Source of the DNA: Allium sativum
Lineage: Eukaryota; Streptophyta; Magnoliopsida; Asparagales; Amaryllidaceae
Assembly (NCBI GenBank): GCA_030737875.1
Contig: CM060915.1
Span: 364,433,863 to 364,497,862, forward strand
Direction: 5' to 3'
DNA: 64,000 nt
Shown in pieces: positions 1 through 12,407 of the stretch (positions are counted from its first letter, which is position 1; each line of letters opens with the position of its first letter). The translations under genes were made by a program, and so were the position numbers. The notes beneath the pieces are model-generated. The model saw nothing but the letters and a program-made list of their open reading frames with translations, was not told the origin of the DNA and ran no database searches.

Positions 1-540
1 TATGTCAATCGATTGGTTGACAGATTGTTGTAAGCGTTAATTATTTATATTTAATGCTTATGCAGTTGGGTAATGCACTCTAGATGATGGTTGATTGGTT
101 ATCATTGTTGTTGTATACTTGTGTTATATGAAATCCATATAAATAAATTATATGGTAATTGATTGGGTCTGATTCTAATTCAGAAAGAATGAATATTTTA
201 AAATAACGAGTATTTTAAAATAATATTATGTAAAGGATTAAAATATGATTTTGATGTCCGATTTTGGATGGACATGAAAATATTGAAATGCTTGAAGCCG
301 TGTTGATTAGATTTGCGTCATTTTAACATGAACGATACTTATAACGATTTTATTCATTTTTATAATGAATATCGAAAAGCAAATTATTTCAAAATCTGAT
401 ATTTTGAAAATATTATCATTTAAATATTATAATGATAAGGAGTATTCCATTTTGATTTAAAATTCAAATGAAAGTGGGAATCTTTTCAAAACGAATTTAT
501 AAACGATTTATAAAATATGTTTTAAATGGAAAATCAATGA

Positions 541-582
<42 letters not shown>

Positions 583-1771
583 TTAATGGCCTGAATAGAA
601 TGAGCCGCGACTGTTCACGAATTTCGACCATTGACTTCGAATTGACATTACGGGAAATATTACCGTTGGATTCTCCTAAATCCAGAACCGTTGAGTTCAT
701 ATCAAAAAGAGCTTTCCAACGAATATAAGAGATTTGAAATCTAACGGTTGGATTTGGAATTATGTCCAAATCAAATTTGGTAAAGGTCGTTGTAAGTGCA
801 GTTCGATGACCGTTTATGGAAATTGACTGAACGGGCCTTAATAAAATTATTAAAAGTATTAATAATTTGTGTAAAATCATAATAAATGTTTTGGAAATAA
901 TTTGGATGAAAAATGCCACGTTTTTAAAGATAAAATTTTATTTTTATCAAAATGAACTAGTTATTAACTAGATTTGAAATCCAATAATTTTTAAATAAAT
1001 AAATTGGATTTATAAAGGGTTTTAATAAAGCCAGAAATTTCCAATATATAAATTGGAATGATTTGAATATAAATCAAATCCGGAATATTTCGATATTGGA
1101 TTCCATGACTATACGGATATTGTGGAGGAATTTGGAATAAAGATATATATCGTTATTCCCCATACGATAAGTGTTGGTTTCAGAATTTGATATTGAATAT
1201 AAGCCGATATAATTTTTATTCAGAGCCTTATATTTAATATTAAATTGGATTTTGAGTTTGTCGTGATTGGTGTCTTCAGTAACGCTGTTCTTAAACCCTG
1301 TTGTGAAAAGAATAATTCTTTTAATTAAGATTATTAGAGTTTCCAATTATATTTAGAAATTGGAATAAAATGTAATGTGAATTGGGTTTATTGTGAACTG
1401 TGTTTTTAACGACACTCATTCTTTAACCCGATTAACAATGAAATGTGATTTGGAATATATAAATCTTTTAATTAAGATTAATGGAATTTTCCAAAGTAAA
1501 ATTTTCCAATTTAATAAAATAAATTGGAATGAAATGAAATTCGATTTGGTAATAATCGAATTGAGCTTCCGTGGAGGAAGACTATTACTATATATGGAAT
1601 TTAAAAAGCTTTGTTGTTATTCCATTTATATTATTAGTTGGATACGAAAATTGATATTGATTATATATTGATTTGTTTTCCGTGAAGATTCCATAATTAA
1701 TCGAATGTGATTTTGGATTTATCGTGAACCGTGTTTTAAATGACATTGGTTCTTTAACCTAGTTAAAGATA

Positions 1772-1952
1772 GGATTACATGTCTAACATTGTATTTCGAA
1801 TGGTATTGTTGATCTCTGCTAAATATATATCTGTTTGGTGGCGGAAAATTTATTCTCTTGCTTAACACCCTTCTCTGGGACGTACGAGCTTAGAGGTTGT
1901 ATATCGGTAGAAATACATGGTACGGTGTATATTGTCGATGCGGCATGTTTGA
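1772..1952 (+). repeat. Internal duplicated LTR segment, copy 1
   Basis: This segment is a diverged second copy of 2768-2942. Both contain the recognisable core around 'ggtggcgga', 'tttattctct' and 'gagcttagaggtt'. In E4 the equivalent position (about 30290-30310 in reverse complement) has no such segment, so it is extra in E1. Confidence 0.75.
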
Positions 1953-2767
1953 TTTCCCAAAGTTAAATAATCATAAATAATGATTTTTGGGAAGATTAAA
2001 ACTAAGTGGAGTTTTAATGAATCTTTAATTAGATTGAAATGTGAATGTAATAATTTAAATTATCAAATTTGGGAAATGATCGAGAATGGAGTACCACCAG
2101 TTTTACTACAAGCTAAGTTAAATCTTTAATTAGATTTGAATGGGAAATGGTAATTGATTTTACCAATAACACCGTGGTGTTAAATATGGAGTATAACCAG
2201 TTTTGCTCCATGGGATGATTAGGTTGGGATTGGGATAATAAAAGAAATGATTATTTCGGTATGGCTCGATAATCCCGACTGGTTGATAAACCTTAATTTG
2301 GTTTCGAATTGATAAAGGAAGATTAAAGAATAATTTTAAAAGAAATTATCTTTGATAAAATTAATAGGAACCTTTCCCTAAAAATGTGAATATTTAAATA
2401 AAGAATATTCTGGATTGGAATGAGGCATATGATGTGTTTTTATAGCACTTGATTATTGATTATAAAATACGCGAGTTTTTCGGAAAGACCGGGTTTATCC
2501 CATTCTGAATAACTGATACGGCGACTAAAAGTTGATGATGAAGACGGTGGTTGAAGACCAGAGGTGTTCACATCGTGTGGATGATTACTGATGTCTTGAT
2601 TGGGCTGTGCACCCAAGACATGGTAATAAGTGGTGATCATCCAGACGTACTTGGAGATCGACCGGATATGCGAGGACCTCTCTCATGTATTGGACATATG
2701 GGACGAGGAATAAGGTGCCTACGGTTTTGTTCAGACCCAGAATAGACTTGTAAATGGATGTGTATCT

Positions 2768-2942
2768 GACATTGGATTTTATTCCATGTTGATTGATTTC
2801 TATTAAATATATATCTATTTGGTGGCGGAGAATTTATTCTCTTTCCTAACGCCCTTCTCTGAGACGTATGAGCTTAGAGGTTATATATTGATGGATATCA
2901 GTTGCATGGCATGAATTGTCAGTGTGGCATGCTGAGATGCAA
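2768..2942 (+). repeat. Internal duplicated LTR segment, copy 2
   Basis: This copy sits at the same LTR position as the similar module of E6 at about 51646-51740. In E4 the module is missing and only one ATCAAT remains (29524), whereas in E6 it is bounded by ATCAAT on both sides. It was therefore gained as an insertion or lost by deletion between short repeats. Confidence 0.7.
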
Positions 2943-4163
2943 ATGATCAAGGCTTTTGTTGAAAAGCATAGTCTTGTGGTTGGTGATCAAAGCACGGCTT
3001 TAAATAGTATAGCTTTGTGTATAGCGTTAATTCGCGAGCCTCACACATCAGTATGAGTTAAAAATGGGATAAGGGACCAAAGGAGTGCACGACATTTCTT
3101 TCATGCTATGGGTGGTGTCATGGTATGGAGCCCAGACATTTATTTACTTTTACCTGTGTGGATGATGGAATGCGAGGCGCCTCGGATATATCGGTCACTA
3201 CGGGGCCGATGGATAGGTCCAGTAGGACCGGGAAACGTGTATTCAAGAGTAACTAATCCTCAAACGTAAGGGAGGACCGGCCTTGGAGGATCCAAGAGTT
3301 CACTGCGGTAGATCCTAGGTCATCTTGCTAGAGGTGACCCGAATCGGTGAGGAGACCATCCCTGGCCTCAATTCATGACGGAAATCCAATTTTCAATACG
3401 TGACTTTTCGGTATTAGTTGTAAAACATAGTATGGCGACATAATAGCATGGGATACTATGTCGTCTATGATTTATACATTTATATTTGAAGTTGATTTTT
3501 GACTCTATACACTTATAGTAATATCAAAATGATTTGTCTTAAACGTACCAAGCATGTTTGGCTATTATAAGAGAAAACTCTATCCTTTGGCTTGCGTTGC
3601 ATTGTGTGATGGGACCTGAGTCTTATAATAGCTTCATTTTTCGAAAAGCATCGCGCTATTTATAAACTGTTTTATGCACTGGTATTCTTGGGAGAAAACT
3701 CGTTCCGTGTTATATGGCGTGGTCCCTTAATTTACTTTATTTCTAAAGTAAAGTTTTAAATAATTATTTTAGTTTTCACACCAGTCCCATGACTGACCTA
3801 GAGTTTATTGTTTTAACCTAAACTCTGGGTGACCCTATTTTCCGCACGGGCAGCTAGTAGTTTTGGTTTTTGCAGATATTTATTTCCCAGGATCCTGGAT
3901 TTACAGATGGAGCTATATTCGAAAAGCTTTATATCCGTGTTTCTCTTTCAGTTGTGTTATGTATTATTTTTCCCTTGCTATGTAAATTATTTTAATCTCT
4001 GATATTTTTCTGTTGTATATTATTTATTCATACTTTGTTATATTCTTATACTCTGATGTAATTGTTGTAATAAGCAATGAAATGTTCTACTTTTTGTGTT
4101 CTGATGAGTTGTGTTCTCAATTCAATTTGGGCTTTCCCATAAGGGGAAGTTTGGGTAGTTTCA

Positions 4164-4439
4164 AAAACAGGCAGAAGACAAGTGTGAGTGAGTGTGTATA
4201 TAAAACCGTGTGTGTCTGTATTATAATAGAGAGAGTGCATGTAAATGAATGACAGAGTGAAATGCAACTGGATGTATGTGTTTATACAACTGAGTGACTG
4301 AGTGAACTGTAGTGAGGAGCAATGTACATAAATGAGATTGAACGTATTGTATTATAGTGAAATGTACAAATAGTGGAGTTATAAATTTGTAGTATGGAAA
4401 TGTTGAAATAAAATATTATATTTAAAAAATTACTGTTTG
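4164..4439. other. Unassigned GT-rich spacer
   Basis: This spacer between the E1 LTR end and the E2 insertion is rich in gtga/gtgt steps (about 4180-4310). I see no gene, no primer site and no similarity to other parts of the window. It could be host sequence or old element sequence. Confidence 0.5.
4435..4439. repeat. Target site duplication of E2, left (gtttg)
   Basis: The five bases gtttg directly before the LTR start are repeated exactly at 15713-15717, directly after the right LTR. This fits integrase-made 5-bp duplication. Confidence 0.93.
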
Positions 4440-5703
4440 TGTAACACCCCACGTCCATTAATGTCACTCACAAAGGGATTGCATTAACTTCCATGGAGCG
4501 TATTTAGTGTATAGAATAGAATATAACAAGACAAATATAAATAATGGTACTTGAAAATTTAAAAACAACTTTTATTGCAGTGGAGAAATAGTTTGATTAC
4601 AACAACTTCATAAACCAAGTACACTTAATATCAATCTTGATAAATTGTTTCAGAGTACATAAAATAAAAAGCATAAACCCCAACACAAGTAGCCATAAAA
4701 GAGATGAGCTGAACTTTACTTTCAGTAATCCAAGCACTTCCAAAAGAGAGAGAAAGAGATCCGAGATCAAGCTCCACTAGTACTAGTCCCACCCTGAGAA
4801 CCTGCGGGGGAAGGAAGAAAAGAGGCAAAAACAAGGGGGTCAGACATAAAGTCTGGCAAGTATAATAACTTTAACAATATAATTATTAAAGTAACTAGGA
4901 TGAGGCATAAACTGGTAAGATAAGATATGACCATGAAACAAGTGTGTATGACAAAGCAAATAAGAGGAATATTCTGGCGTTAATCTCGCTCCTAATCAGT
5001 ATAGGATAATTACTATACTGCACCACCACTAGTCACCCTAAAAATTGATCCCGCCTACAGAACTTAATAATGATAATGGTAGTTTCGTGTACCCCTAGCT
5101 GCCTTCATAGATGTCGTCTGCCCCTATCTCCACTAGTTGTACCCACTACCCCCATTCAATCGGCTCCCTAACTCGTAGATACCCGTACTGGTCCCACAGT
5201 GGGGTGTATCACTCTCCAAAGTGGCAACCCGATACCACCAAAGATGCACGGCTTATATCTACACGATGCAACAACGTCTTACCTACCAGCCCGGGCCCAC
5301 GCACGCACATGACCCCGTTGGACTTGCGTTGCAACCGCTAACCCGTTTTGACCTCTTACAATCAAATCCAGTAAGCATGTCCCGTCCTCGACTTGGGTCG
5401 AGCTCACAAAGATTCTTAATGGATTACTGGTTTGAAAAAGGCCCCCATGCTTGACACAAGCCTTCCACCTATGCTTGGTCCCCACTAAGGTTTCCCCACT
5501 TAACCCCATTCTTATTCATCTCTACTTACATGTTTCAATCTTGGTTAAGTGCATCTAATCGTATTTCACATGCCACCCAAGGCACCCACTTAATTTCACA
5601 TGCCACCCAAGGCACCCACTTAACCCCCATGTCCCACCACATGTTTATCTGGTTAAGTGTTACTTAATTCATTAGAGCCGTAACCTTGTAAATACCTCCC
5701 ACA

Positions 5704-5774
5704 TTAGGCTGACATTTGCGGTTGCTGGATTTGTCGGGCGGGTCCGGGCAGTCTTATACCGCAAACGAGTCTAA
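5704..5774. promoter_or_regulatory. LTR paired hairpin, copy 1 (E2 left)
   Basis: The outer arm TTAGGCT pairs with AGTCTAA (one G-U) and the inner arm TTTGCGGT with ACCGCAAA (perfect). The loop carries the conserved CGGGCGGGTCCGGGCAG core. A second copy follows at 5828-5896. Regulatory role is inferred from conservation only. Confidence 0.7.
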
Positions 5775-5827
5775 CCTTGTGTCTTTACAATTGTTACGCA
5801 TTTAATTCGTGCCTTTGACCTCTCACA

Positions 5828-5896
5828 TTAGACTGGCATTTGTGGCTGCCGGATTTGCCGGGCGGGTCCGGGCAGTCTTACACCACAAAAGAGTCT
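5828..5896. promoter_or_regulatory. LTR paired hairpin, copy 2 (E2 left)
   Basis: Inner arm TTTGTGG pairs with CCACAAA, and outer TTAGACT pairs partly with AGTCT. The outer right arm is truncated here but complete in the other LTR (14065-14071). Confidence 0.65.
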
Positions 5897-6339
5897 CCTC
5901 GTGTCTTAAGTGATTAATTATTACATATCTTTATTTAACCCCAAATTGGATTAATATCCCTATTCAAATTTGTCGATAAATTCCAAATTTATTTATGTCC
6001 ATAATTGTCTCTTAAAATTATGTCCATAAATACCAATGATGCCAATTAATGTCTCAAATTAATTATATGCCTTTTAAGGCCATTTTATGCCAATTCACAA
6101 TTTATGTATATTCAATATTATCCCATCATCCCCACGTTATTCGTACGTTTTCATATGACATATGTTAGACTCGCAAATAGTCTAACTTATAAAAAGAAAA
6201 ACAACATCACATAACACATAAAATAGATCTAAGGATCATGACATATGATTACATAGCCAATAACTTGCATATGAATTTCATTCAAACTAGCATATGATAC
6301 AAAACTAGCATAGGTAATGGGCATAAACTTGCATAACTT

Positions 6340-6500
6340 ATGTACTGCTATAGATCCAAACATAAAGGTGTGAACTTGCATATGGATCTAAACATAAAGA
6401 TGTAAACTTGCATATACATCTAAATATAAAGATGTAAACTTGCATATAGATCTAAACATAAAGATGTAAACTTATATATGGATCTAGACATAAAGGTTAA
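6340..6500. repeat. 33-34 bp tandem array in E2 left LTR
   Basis: About five units built on 'gatctaaacataaagatg' and 'taaacttgcatat'. The right LTR has more units at about 14524-14740, so the array length changed after insertion. Confidence 0.85.
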
Positions 6501-7030
6501 TGTCATATAAACTAGCATATGCATATACATGTCTCACATATATTTTAATAACCCAAACTTGCATAAGATTCATACATGAATATATGATCCAATCATCACA
6601 AACTTGCATAAGATATATGATTCAACTTGCATAAGATTCACATAAGAACTAACATATGATCCAACTTGCATAAGACTAACATATGATTCAACACCACAAA
6701 CATACATATAATTTACATCACATGATTCAAAATCATATTTTCATCATCCCAATTATATCTTATCATAATTAAATTGATTAATTATTTTGTGAAAGCTATC
6801 ATACTCACAATTAAAAAGAATAGTCTTGTCTTTCTGGGATCTGTATTCTGAAACTGATTTTCTCGCCTTTGATGTAGACTAATCGTTATTTAGATTTGAA
6901 TTGATTTTGATTCAAGCTTCTATCTTTCTTTAGGGTTGAAAGTGTATGGCGGCTACTCTAGGTTCTCCATTGACGGCATGGAGGCTCTTGTTATGAATTA
7001 ATGTGATTAGAGTTAGGGGTTTAGGAGTGT

Positions 7031-7038
7031 TTTTATAG
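7031..7038 (-). promoter_or_regulatory. TATA-like box in E2 3' LTR
   Basis: On the minus strand it reads CTATAAAA, followed by a C-rich stretch. The equivalent site in the 5' LTR (15268-15275) would drive the element; this copy would read into flanking DNA. Confidence 0.45.
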
Positions 7039-7468
7039 AAGTTTAATTTAATAAGAGCCGTTGGATTAACCTAGGGATAACCAGAACCATAAGGACCACT
7101 CAGATGCCACATCAGCCCTTAGGGCGAATCAGGGCACGGGTTGATAGCCAAACACCCTGGATCGACCCCTAGTCGACCCAGCGGGGCTTGGGTCGACTCC
7201 AAAAATGGTGCAGTTCGGCCATTCCCCCTCCCGATTCACTGTTTTGAATTTTATATATATATATATATATATATCTCATATGCATACAAACTTCAAGGTT
7301 TAATAACTTCTTCATAAGTTATCTGTTTTATGCAAATCAAATGTCTATCTTGACCCAAAATTTTGAGACGAACATAATAGCGCAACCCATTTCACTTAAT
7401 TCTTCTTCTAAAAATTAAGTATACTTTAATTTGTGAATTTTAATGTTATAAAATTACGGGGTGTTACA

Positions 7469-7484
7469 TTCTCCCCTCCTTAAA
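7469..7484 (-). other. E2 polypurine tract
   Basis: On the minus strand the purine run AAGGAGGGGAGAA ends exactly at the LTR start TGTAACACC, the expected place for the plus-strand DNA primer. Confidence 0.85.
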
Positions 7485-7487
7485 GGA

Positions 7488-7501
7488 TTTCGTCCCCGAA
7501 A
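7488..7501 (-). promoter_or_regulatory. Short hairpin beside the polypurine tract
   Basis: On the minus strand TTTCG-GGGA-CGAAA forms a 5-bp stem with a GGGA (GNRA-type) loop. The same hairpin is at 57163-57180 and 34438-34455 with a 7-bp stem, and weakened at 40078-40091. Confidence 0.6.
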
Positions 7502-8084
7502 TCTCTAAGTTAAGAAGAATGTATCCTACCAACCAATCATCTATCTACTCAACCATCATCCAAAAGTATCCATTGTCCTTAAAGAAATTTCTAATGCTAT
7601 ATGAACTTATGCAAAAATGTGTGTATATGTTCCTTATCTAATGCAAAGATCAGGCGGTCCACTGATTCAGTTGACCTCCTTAATGCAAATCATGATAGTG
7701 TCATGCGTTCATTATGTATGCGAAAGAATCCTATTGATACATATTATTTCTACATGTGTGCACAACCATTCAGCAAAATGCAACATCCATATGATAACAC
7801 AACCATTATACATCCATTAACTTAGATATGCATACGCATTTATATGCAACATGAAGGTGATTGAGCTGATCTAGTGCCTAATGTGTGTGTACATGCATCC
7901 ACGAGCAACCACTAGCAACCACTTGCATCCATTTGCATCCACCAAACATAACGTGTCTCAAATACATGTTTGCAACCATAGGGTTCTTCCTAACTAAAGA
8001 TCGAAGATGTCATCGCAAAGATAATACTAAAAGATAAGACAAGTGTCAACAAAGCGGTAGAAAAAGGAGAAATTAAAACATACC
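7502..8084 (-). other. E2 non-coding 3' region
   Basis: This lies between the end of the chromodomain and the polypurine tract and has no supported gene. It contains repeats of 'gcaaccact' and 'gcatcca' near 7895-7950. A matching stretch is kept in E5 at 40092-40600, so it belongs to the family. Confidence 0.75.
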
Positions 8085-8207
8085 CTAAAAAAGGAAAGGG
8101 TACAGTGTACGCATCTTATCTTCCGTCTCCCAAGTCGCGTCTCTTTGATCATCTCCCCATTGCACTTTGGCCAACTTGACCTCTTTGTTGCGAAGCTTTT
8201 TGACCTC
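8085..8207 (-). pseudogene. E2 chromodomain (C-terminal end of integrase), out of frame
   Basis: A minus-strand reading ending at the stop at 8085-8087 contains KKLRNKEVKLAKVQWGDD, then ATWE and a YPFLF terminus. This resembles the chromodomain at the C-terminus of Tekay/Del-type integrases, which lacks some of the aromatic residues of classical chromodomains. Such domains steer integration toward particular chromatin. The preceding integrase tail is in another frame; the two join near 8203-8210, where a small insertion explains the shift. A counterpart without an open frame is at about 40672-40785 in E5. The family call rests on a short stretch, so it is less sure than the other domains. Confidence 0.72.
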
Positions 8208-9803
8208 CGATCCGGGAATGCGTGTAGGAGTCTGATCGTGGCATTGCGCTCTTCTTCCACTTCTTCGAGCGTGCTCGGCTCTACCACTTCCGCCGTGTCG
8301 TGCAAACACTTACGCAAATGCGAAACGTGAAACATGTCATGAACTCTGCTGAGCTTCTCTGGTAACTTTACTCTATACGCCATCTGCCCAATCCTCTCTG
8401 TAATTGGAAAGGGTCCTACGAACCTTGGTGCCAACTTCCCTACTGATCCAAAGCGGACTACGTTTCTCAGCGGTGACACCTTAACAAAAACCATGTCCTC
8501 AACATCGAACTCAAGATCGGTTCATCTCCTATCAGCATATGACTTCTGTCGGTCCTGTGCCGTCTTCATTCGCCGTCGAATCAGGTCTATCTTCTCCGAA
8601 GTCTCCCTAATCATGTCGGGTCCAAGCAAAACCTTGTCTGTGGATTCCCACCAACAAGTAGGTGATCGGCACGGTCGTCCATAAAGAGCCTCAAAAAGTG
8701 CCATGCCAATGCTAGCCTAAAAACTATTATTATAGGCGAACTCCACTAGTGGAAGATGTTCTTCCCATGTTCCTCCAAAATCTAGAAGGCATAGCCTTAG
8801 AAGGTCTTCTAGAATCTGATTTACTCTCTCGGTCTGGCCATCTGTCTGTGGATGATAAGCGGTACTTAAGCATAATTGCGTTCCAACCGCCTCTTGTAAG
8901 CGTTTCCAAAATTCGTTCGTGAAAATGGGATCTCTATCACTCACAATGCTAGAGGGTATGTCGTGCAAACGGACTATCTCTTGAAGGTAAACGGATGCTA
9001 ACCATGCGGCGGTCCTTCTACTTTTAACGGGAATAAAATGGTCATTTTTAGTAAGTCGGTCTACAATTACCCAAATCCCCATATTACCCTTCCTTGATCT
9101 TGGTAACCCATCTACAAAATCCATGGAAACGCTTTCCCATTTCCAAAGCGGAATCTCTAAAGGATGGAGCAAACCTCCGGGCTTCTTTTGCTCCGCCTTG
9201 ACTTGCTAGCACACTAAGCATCTAGCAACGAACTCGGCCACGTCCTTCTTCATTACGGCCCAAAAGAAAGCTCGCTTCATATCCCTATACATCTTATCAC
9301 CACCGGGATGTATGGTCATCTTAGAGCGATGTGAGTCTTCAAGAATCGCCTTCTTCAAATTCTCAACTTGTGGTACGCAAAGTCTTCCATCTCTACGTAG
9401 CCAACCTCTCTCATCTATAGCATATCTATTCAGATGACTCGAGGACTCCCCTCCTATAAGCTTGCCTACTATCTCAACCAATTGTGGGTCGTTTCGCTAA
9501 GCCTCTCCAACTCGACCGAAAAGTGTAGGTTGCACCTCTAACGATGCCAATAATCCGGGTACATAATTGACAGAGGGTCTGAAGTCAAAGGAAGATATAT
9601 ACTCCAAACTCTGTCGCTCTACGAACAAAGGACTTAAAGTTAACTTCTTTCTACTTAAGGCGTCAACTACAATGTTACCCTTGCCAGGGGTATATGCGAT
9701 CTCAAAATCGTAGGATGCCAAAGACTCCATCCATCTCTATTGCCTCAAGTTTAGGTCCTTCTGAGAGAATAGGTACTTTAGCGACTTATGGTCTGTATAC
9801 AAC
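8208..9803 (-). pseudogene. E2 RNase H tail and integrase, with five in-frame stops
   Basis: This is one continuous reading frame on the minus strand apart from stops at 9737-9739 (TAG), 9497-9499 (TAG), 9206-9208 (TAG), 8717-8719 (TAG) and 8522-8524 (TGA). From upstream to downstream it has the end of RNase H ([15 protein letters not shown], about 9650-9695), then the integrase zinc domain with paired His (HRSKMTIHPG) and CLVC (9206-9335). Next comes the catalytic core with the three acidic positions in MDFVDGLP, SDRDPIF and TDGQTERVNQILED (about 8810-9130). Last is a GPY/F-type C-terminal domain with RFVGPFPI (about 8420) and HDMFHVSHLRKC (about 8310). Integrase inserts the DNA copy into the host genome. 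The stops preclude a working protein. The frame differs from that of the Gag-RT part, from which it is separated near 9830. Confidence 0.9.
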
Positions 9804-12407
9804 TCAAACCTCTCGCCAAGCAAATAATGACTTAAGCGCAAAAACTATGGCCGCCAACTCTGAATCGTGTGTAGGGTAATTTTTCTCATGGGCTTTCAAC
9901 TGCCTTCCACCATAGCATATCACCCTTCCCTCTTGCATTAAAACAGTGCCAAGCCCTGTCCCGCAAGCATCGATATATATAGTGAATGTCTTACTCTCGT
10001 CTGGCAAAACTAAAGCTGGAGCGGTCGTCAAAGCCCTCTTCAGATGTTGGAAAACATCGTCACAGTCAACGTCCCAATTAAAAGTCAAACTCTTCTTCGT
10101 TAATCGAGTGAGAGGGGCTGATATCTTCGCGAAGTCCTTAATGAACTTCCTATAATAGCCAGCCAGCCCTAAAAAGCTTCTTACTTCTGTTGTGTTCTTA
10201 GGAGTTTTCCAATCTTGGATTGCCACCACCTTGGCGGGATCCACAGCTATCCCTTCCTTAGAGACCACGTGTCCTAAGAACCTCAATTCTTTTCTCCAAA
10301 AATGGCACTTGGAGAACTTAGCTTTTAGCTGATGCGCTCGTAGGGTCTCTAAGACTTCCCTAAGATGTAGGGAATGCTCTTCTTCATTTTTAGAGAAAAC
10401 CAGAATATCGTCTACAAAGACTACCACAAACTTGTTTAGAAACTCCCTAAACACAATAATCATTAAGTCAACAAAGTATGCGGGTGCACTCGTCAAACCA
10501 AAAGGCATGATGAGCCACTCAAAGAAACCGTCAGGAGTTCTAAAGGCAGTCTTATCGATGTTATCTTCAGCCACTCTTAGCTGATGAAACCCTGTAGATA
10601 AATCCAGTTGCGAGAAAACTGAAGCACCCACCAACTGATCGAATAAATCATCTATCCTCGGCAATGGGTGCCTGTTCTTCTTTGTTAGCTTATTCAGCTC
10701 TCTATAGTCCATGCACAATCTAAGTGAACCATCAGCTTTTGTAGCAAAAATGGCTGGAGCACCCCACTCCGAAATACTTCTTCTTATGAACCCCTTCTCA
10801 AGCAATTCTTTCACTTGCTTACTGAGTTCTCTTCTCTCTCTCGGAGCCATGTGGCGCACTGGTAATGCAACTGGCTTTGCATTATCTACTAGATATATTT
10901 GAAAGTCTATCTCGCGCCTCGGGGGTAAACCTCGAACCTCATCGAAGACGTCACTAAATTCACAGACCACACGAACAGATTTCAAATCATCATTGGATGC
11001 ATCTAGGGATTCTAGGTAGCTAAGCATTACCGGACCTCTAGGGTCACAAGAAATATCAAGGGTCTTTCCACAACGAGTCAACAATCTAACTACCCTTCTT
11101 TCACAATCTAGGATGGCACTGTATCTAGTTAGCCAATCCATACCTAGAATCAAGCCATAGCCCATGAAGCCAAGAACAAAGGTGTTGCATTCAAACCCAA
11201 CGCCCAAGATAGACACTCTCAAATCCCAACAAATCATAGAAAGATAAACCGAACCACCAATAGGATTTGAGACTACTATGGGATCCGTAACTAGACTAGT
11301 ATTTAGATGCAGTGTTTCAACTAACGAAGCAGATACAAACGAGTGTGAAGCGCCAGAGTCAAACAAAGTACGAACAGGATGATCAAATAGAAAAACTAAA
11401 CTTTCAATAGAAATGTTTCTACCTCTCTCCTGTCCTGGAGCCGTGAGAGCCTGAATCTGCCCTCTCGCCTTCCCTGGTGCCATGAGAGCCTGAAGCTTCC
11501 CTCCAGAAGTTCTTTGCCCTTGCCCCTGTTTCCTTGGGCAGTCCTTAACTAGATGACCTGCCTCTCCACAATGGAAACAGCTAGTTTTCTTCTTTTTCCT
11601 ACAGTCTTTACTCAGATGGCCTGGTGTCCCACAATTAAAGCACTTCTTCTTTCCTTTGCCATTATTGTTCTTCCCGCCTTTCTTGTTTTGTTGTTGTGGT
11701 TTCTTTTGGTCCCCTTTCTTCTCCGGTGCCTTATTAGCATTAGCACATTTCTCTTCCTCATGCATAAGCGCCATGTCAACCAATTTCTCAAAGGTAGCCC
11801 CCATAGGAATGTGGGTCATAGCTAACCCATGTAGTAGCTCATTCAAACCCTTAACGAACCTTAGGGCCTTCTTCTCAGGTGTGTTTACCAATTCCAAGGC
11901 AAATCTCGCCAACTGATTGAACTTGTTGACGTACTCCTTTACTGATAAATCCCCTTGCTTCAACGCCAAGAATATTTCCATATACAAATTCTCTTCTGCT
12001 CGTGAGAGAAACTTCATTTCGAACCTACGCTTGAAATCCATCCATGTCCCCATCGGACGCTCTCCGTTCGTGACCTCCCACCAAAACAAGGCTTCGTCTT
12101 TCATTAACCAAGTAGCCAATTGGATCTTCCTTCCATCTTCTACTTCGAAAATACCAAATAGATCTTCCACCTCCTTAAGCCAATTTCGAGCTTCAACAAA
12201 CGTCTCAGATTCGTTAAAAGATTTCCCGCCCATTGCTCTAAAATCTTTGCATATCTTTGCAAAAGTATCAACACAGGGAGATGGAGGAGGAGGAGGAGGA
12301 GGAGGAGTAGCATTTGCTGGGCCTGTGACATTGGCCCTAGCTTCCAGATACCTTCTAAACCATCCTGGTATCGGTATCCCCTCAGGTATCTTGGGAATTC
12401 CAGACAT
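9804..12407 (-). pseudogene. E2 Gag-protease-RT-RNase H polyprotein (5' part of gag-pol)
   Basis: An open frame of 867 codons from the ATG at 12405-12407 ([10 protein letters not shown]). The frame stays open another 55 codons upstream, but that part looks like leader. Gag occupies about residues 60-220, with a proline run near 35-42. Two CCHC zinc knuckles follow at 256-269 and 277-290, which bind the RNA genome. Aspartic protease has DSG at 350-352. Reverse transcriptase spans about 535-715, with MPFGL at 634-638 and the catalytic FVDD at 664-667. RNase H starts near 808 with its first acidic residue at 813, then breaks off at residue 867. Gag and Pol share one frame, as in many plant chromoviruses. 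The end at 9804 is artificial: a small deletion near 9830 shifts the frame, and RNase H continues in another frame at 9803 and below. Confidence 0.93.

Larger units (their letters stand above)
1..4163 (+). mobile_element. Giant LTR (E1), 3' part, truncated by window edge
   Basis: Read in reverse complement, this stretch matches 28267-32270 (E4) and parts of 50368-54440 (E6) over its whole length, so it is the downstream part of a giant LTR on the plus strand. Position 1 corresponds to about 32269 of E4. The LTR end is placed near 4163, where similarity to the E4 LTR end stops. No primer-binding site follows, so this is a 3' LTR or a solo LTR rather than a 5' LTR. It carries a (TA)n tract at about 544-575, at the same place in the LTR as the tracts near 31626 and 49800. 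It is the most diverged giant-LTR copy here. Open frames inside it (for example 575-919 minus) overlap LTR sequence in several frames and are not supported as genes. Confidence 0.85.
4440..7468 (-). repeat. E2 3' LTR (left)
   Basis: A 3029-bp LTR with TG...CA ends (plus-strand start TGTAACACCCC, end GGGGTGTTACA). It pairs with 12614-15712. It contains a paired hairpin (5704-5896), a 33-34 bp tandem array (about 6340-6500), clusters of acttgcata (6260-6720), a TATA-like site at 7031-7038 and a (TA)n tract near 7253-7275. The small open frames at 5111-5509 are shadows; similar frames at 13284-13484 differ by indels. Confidence 0.93.
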
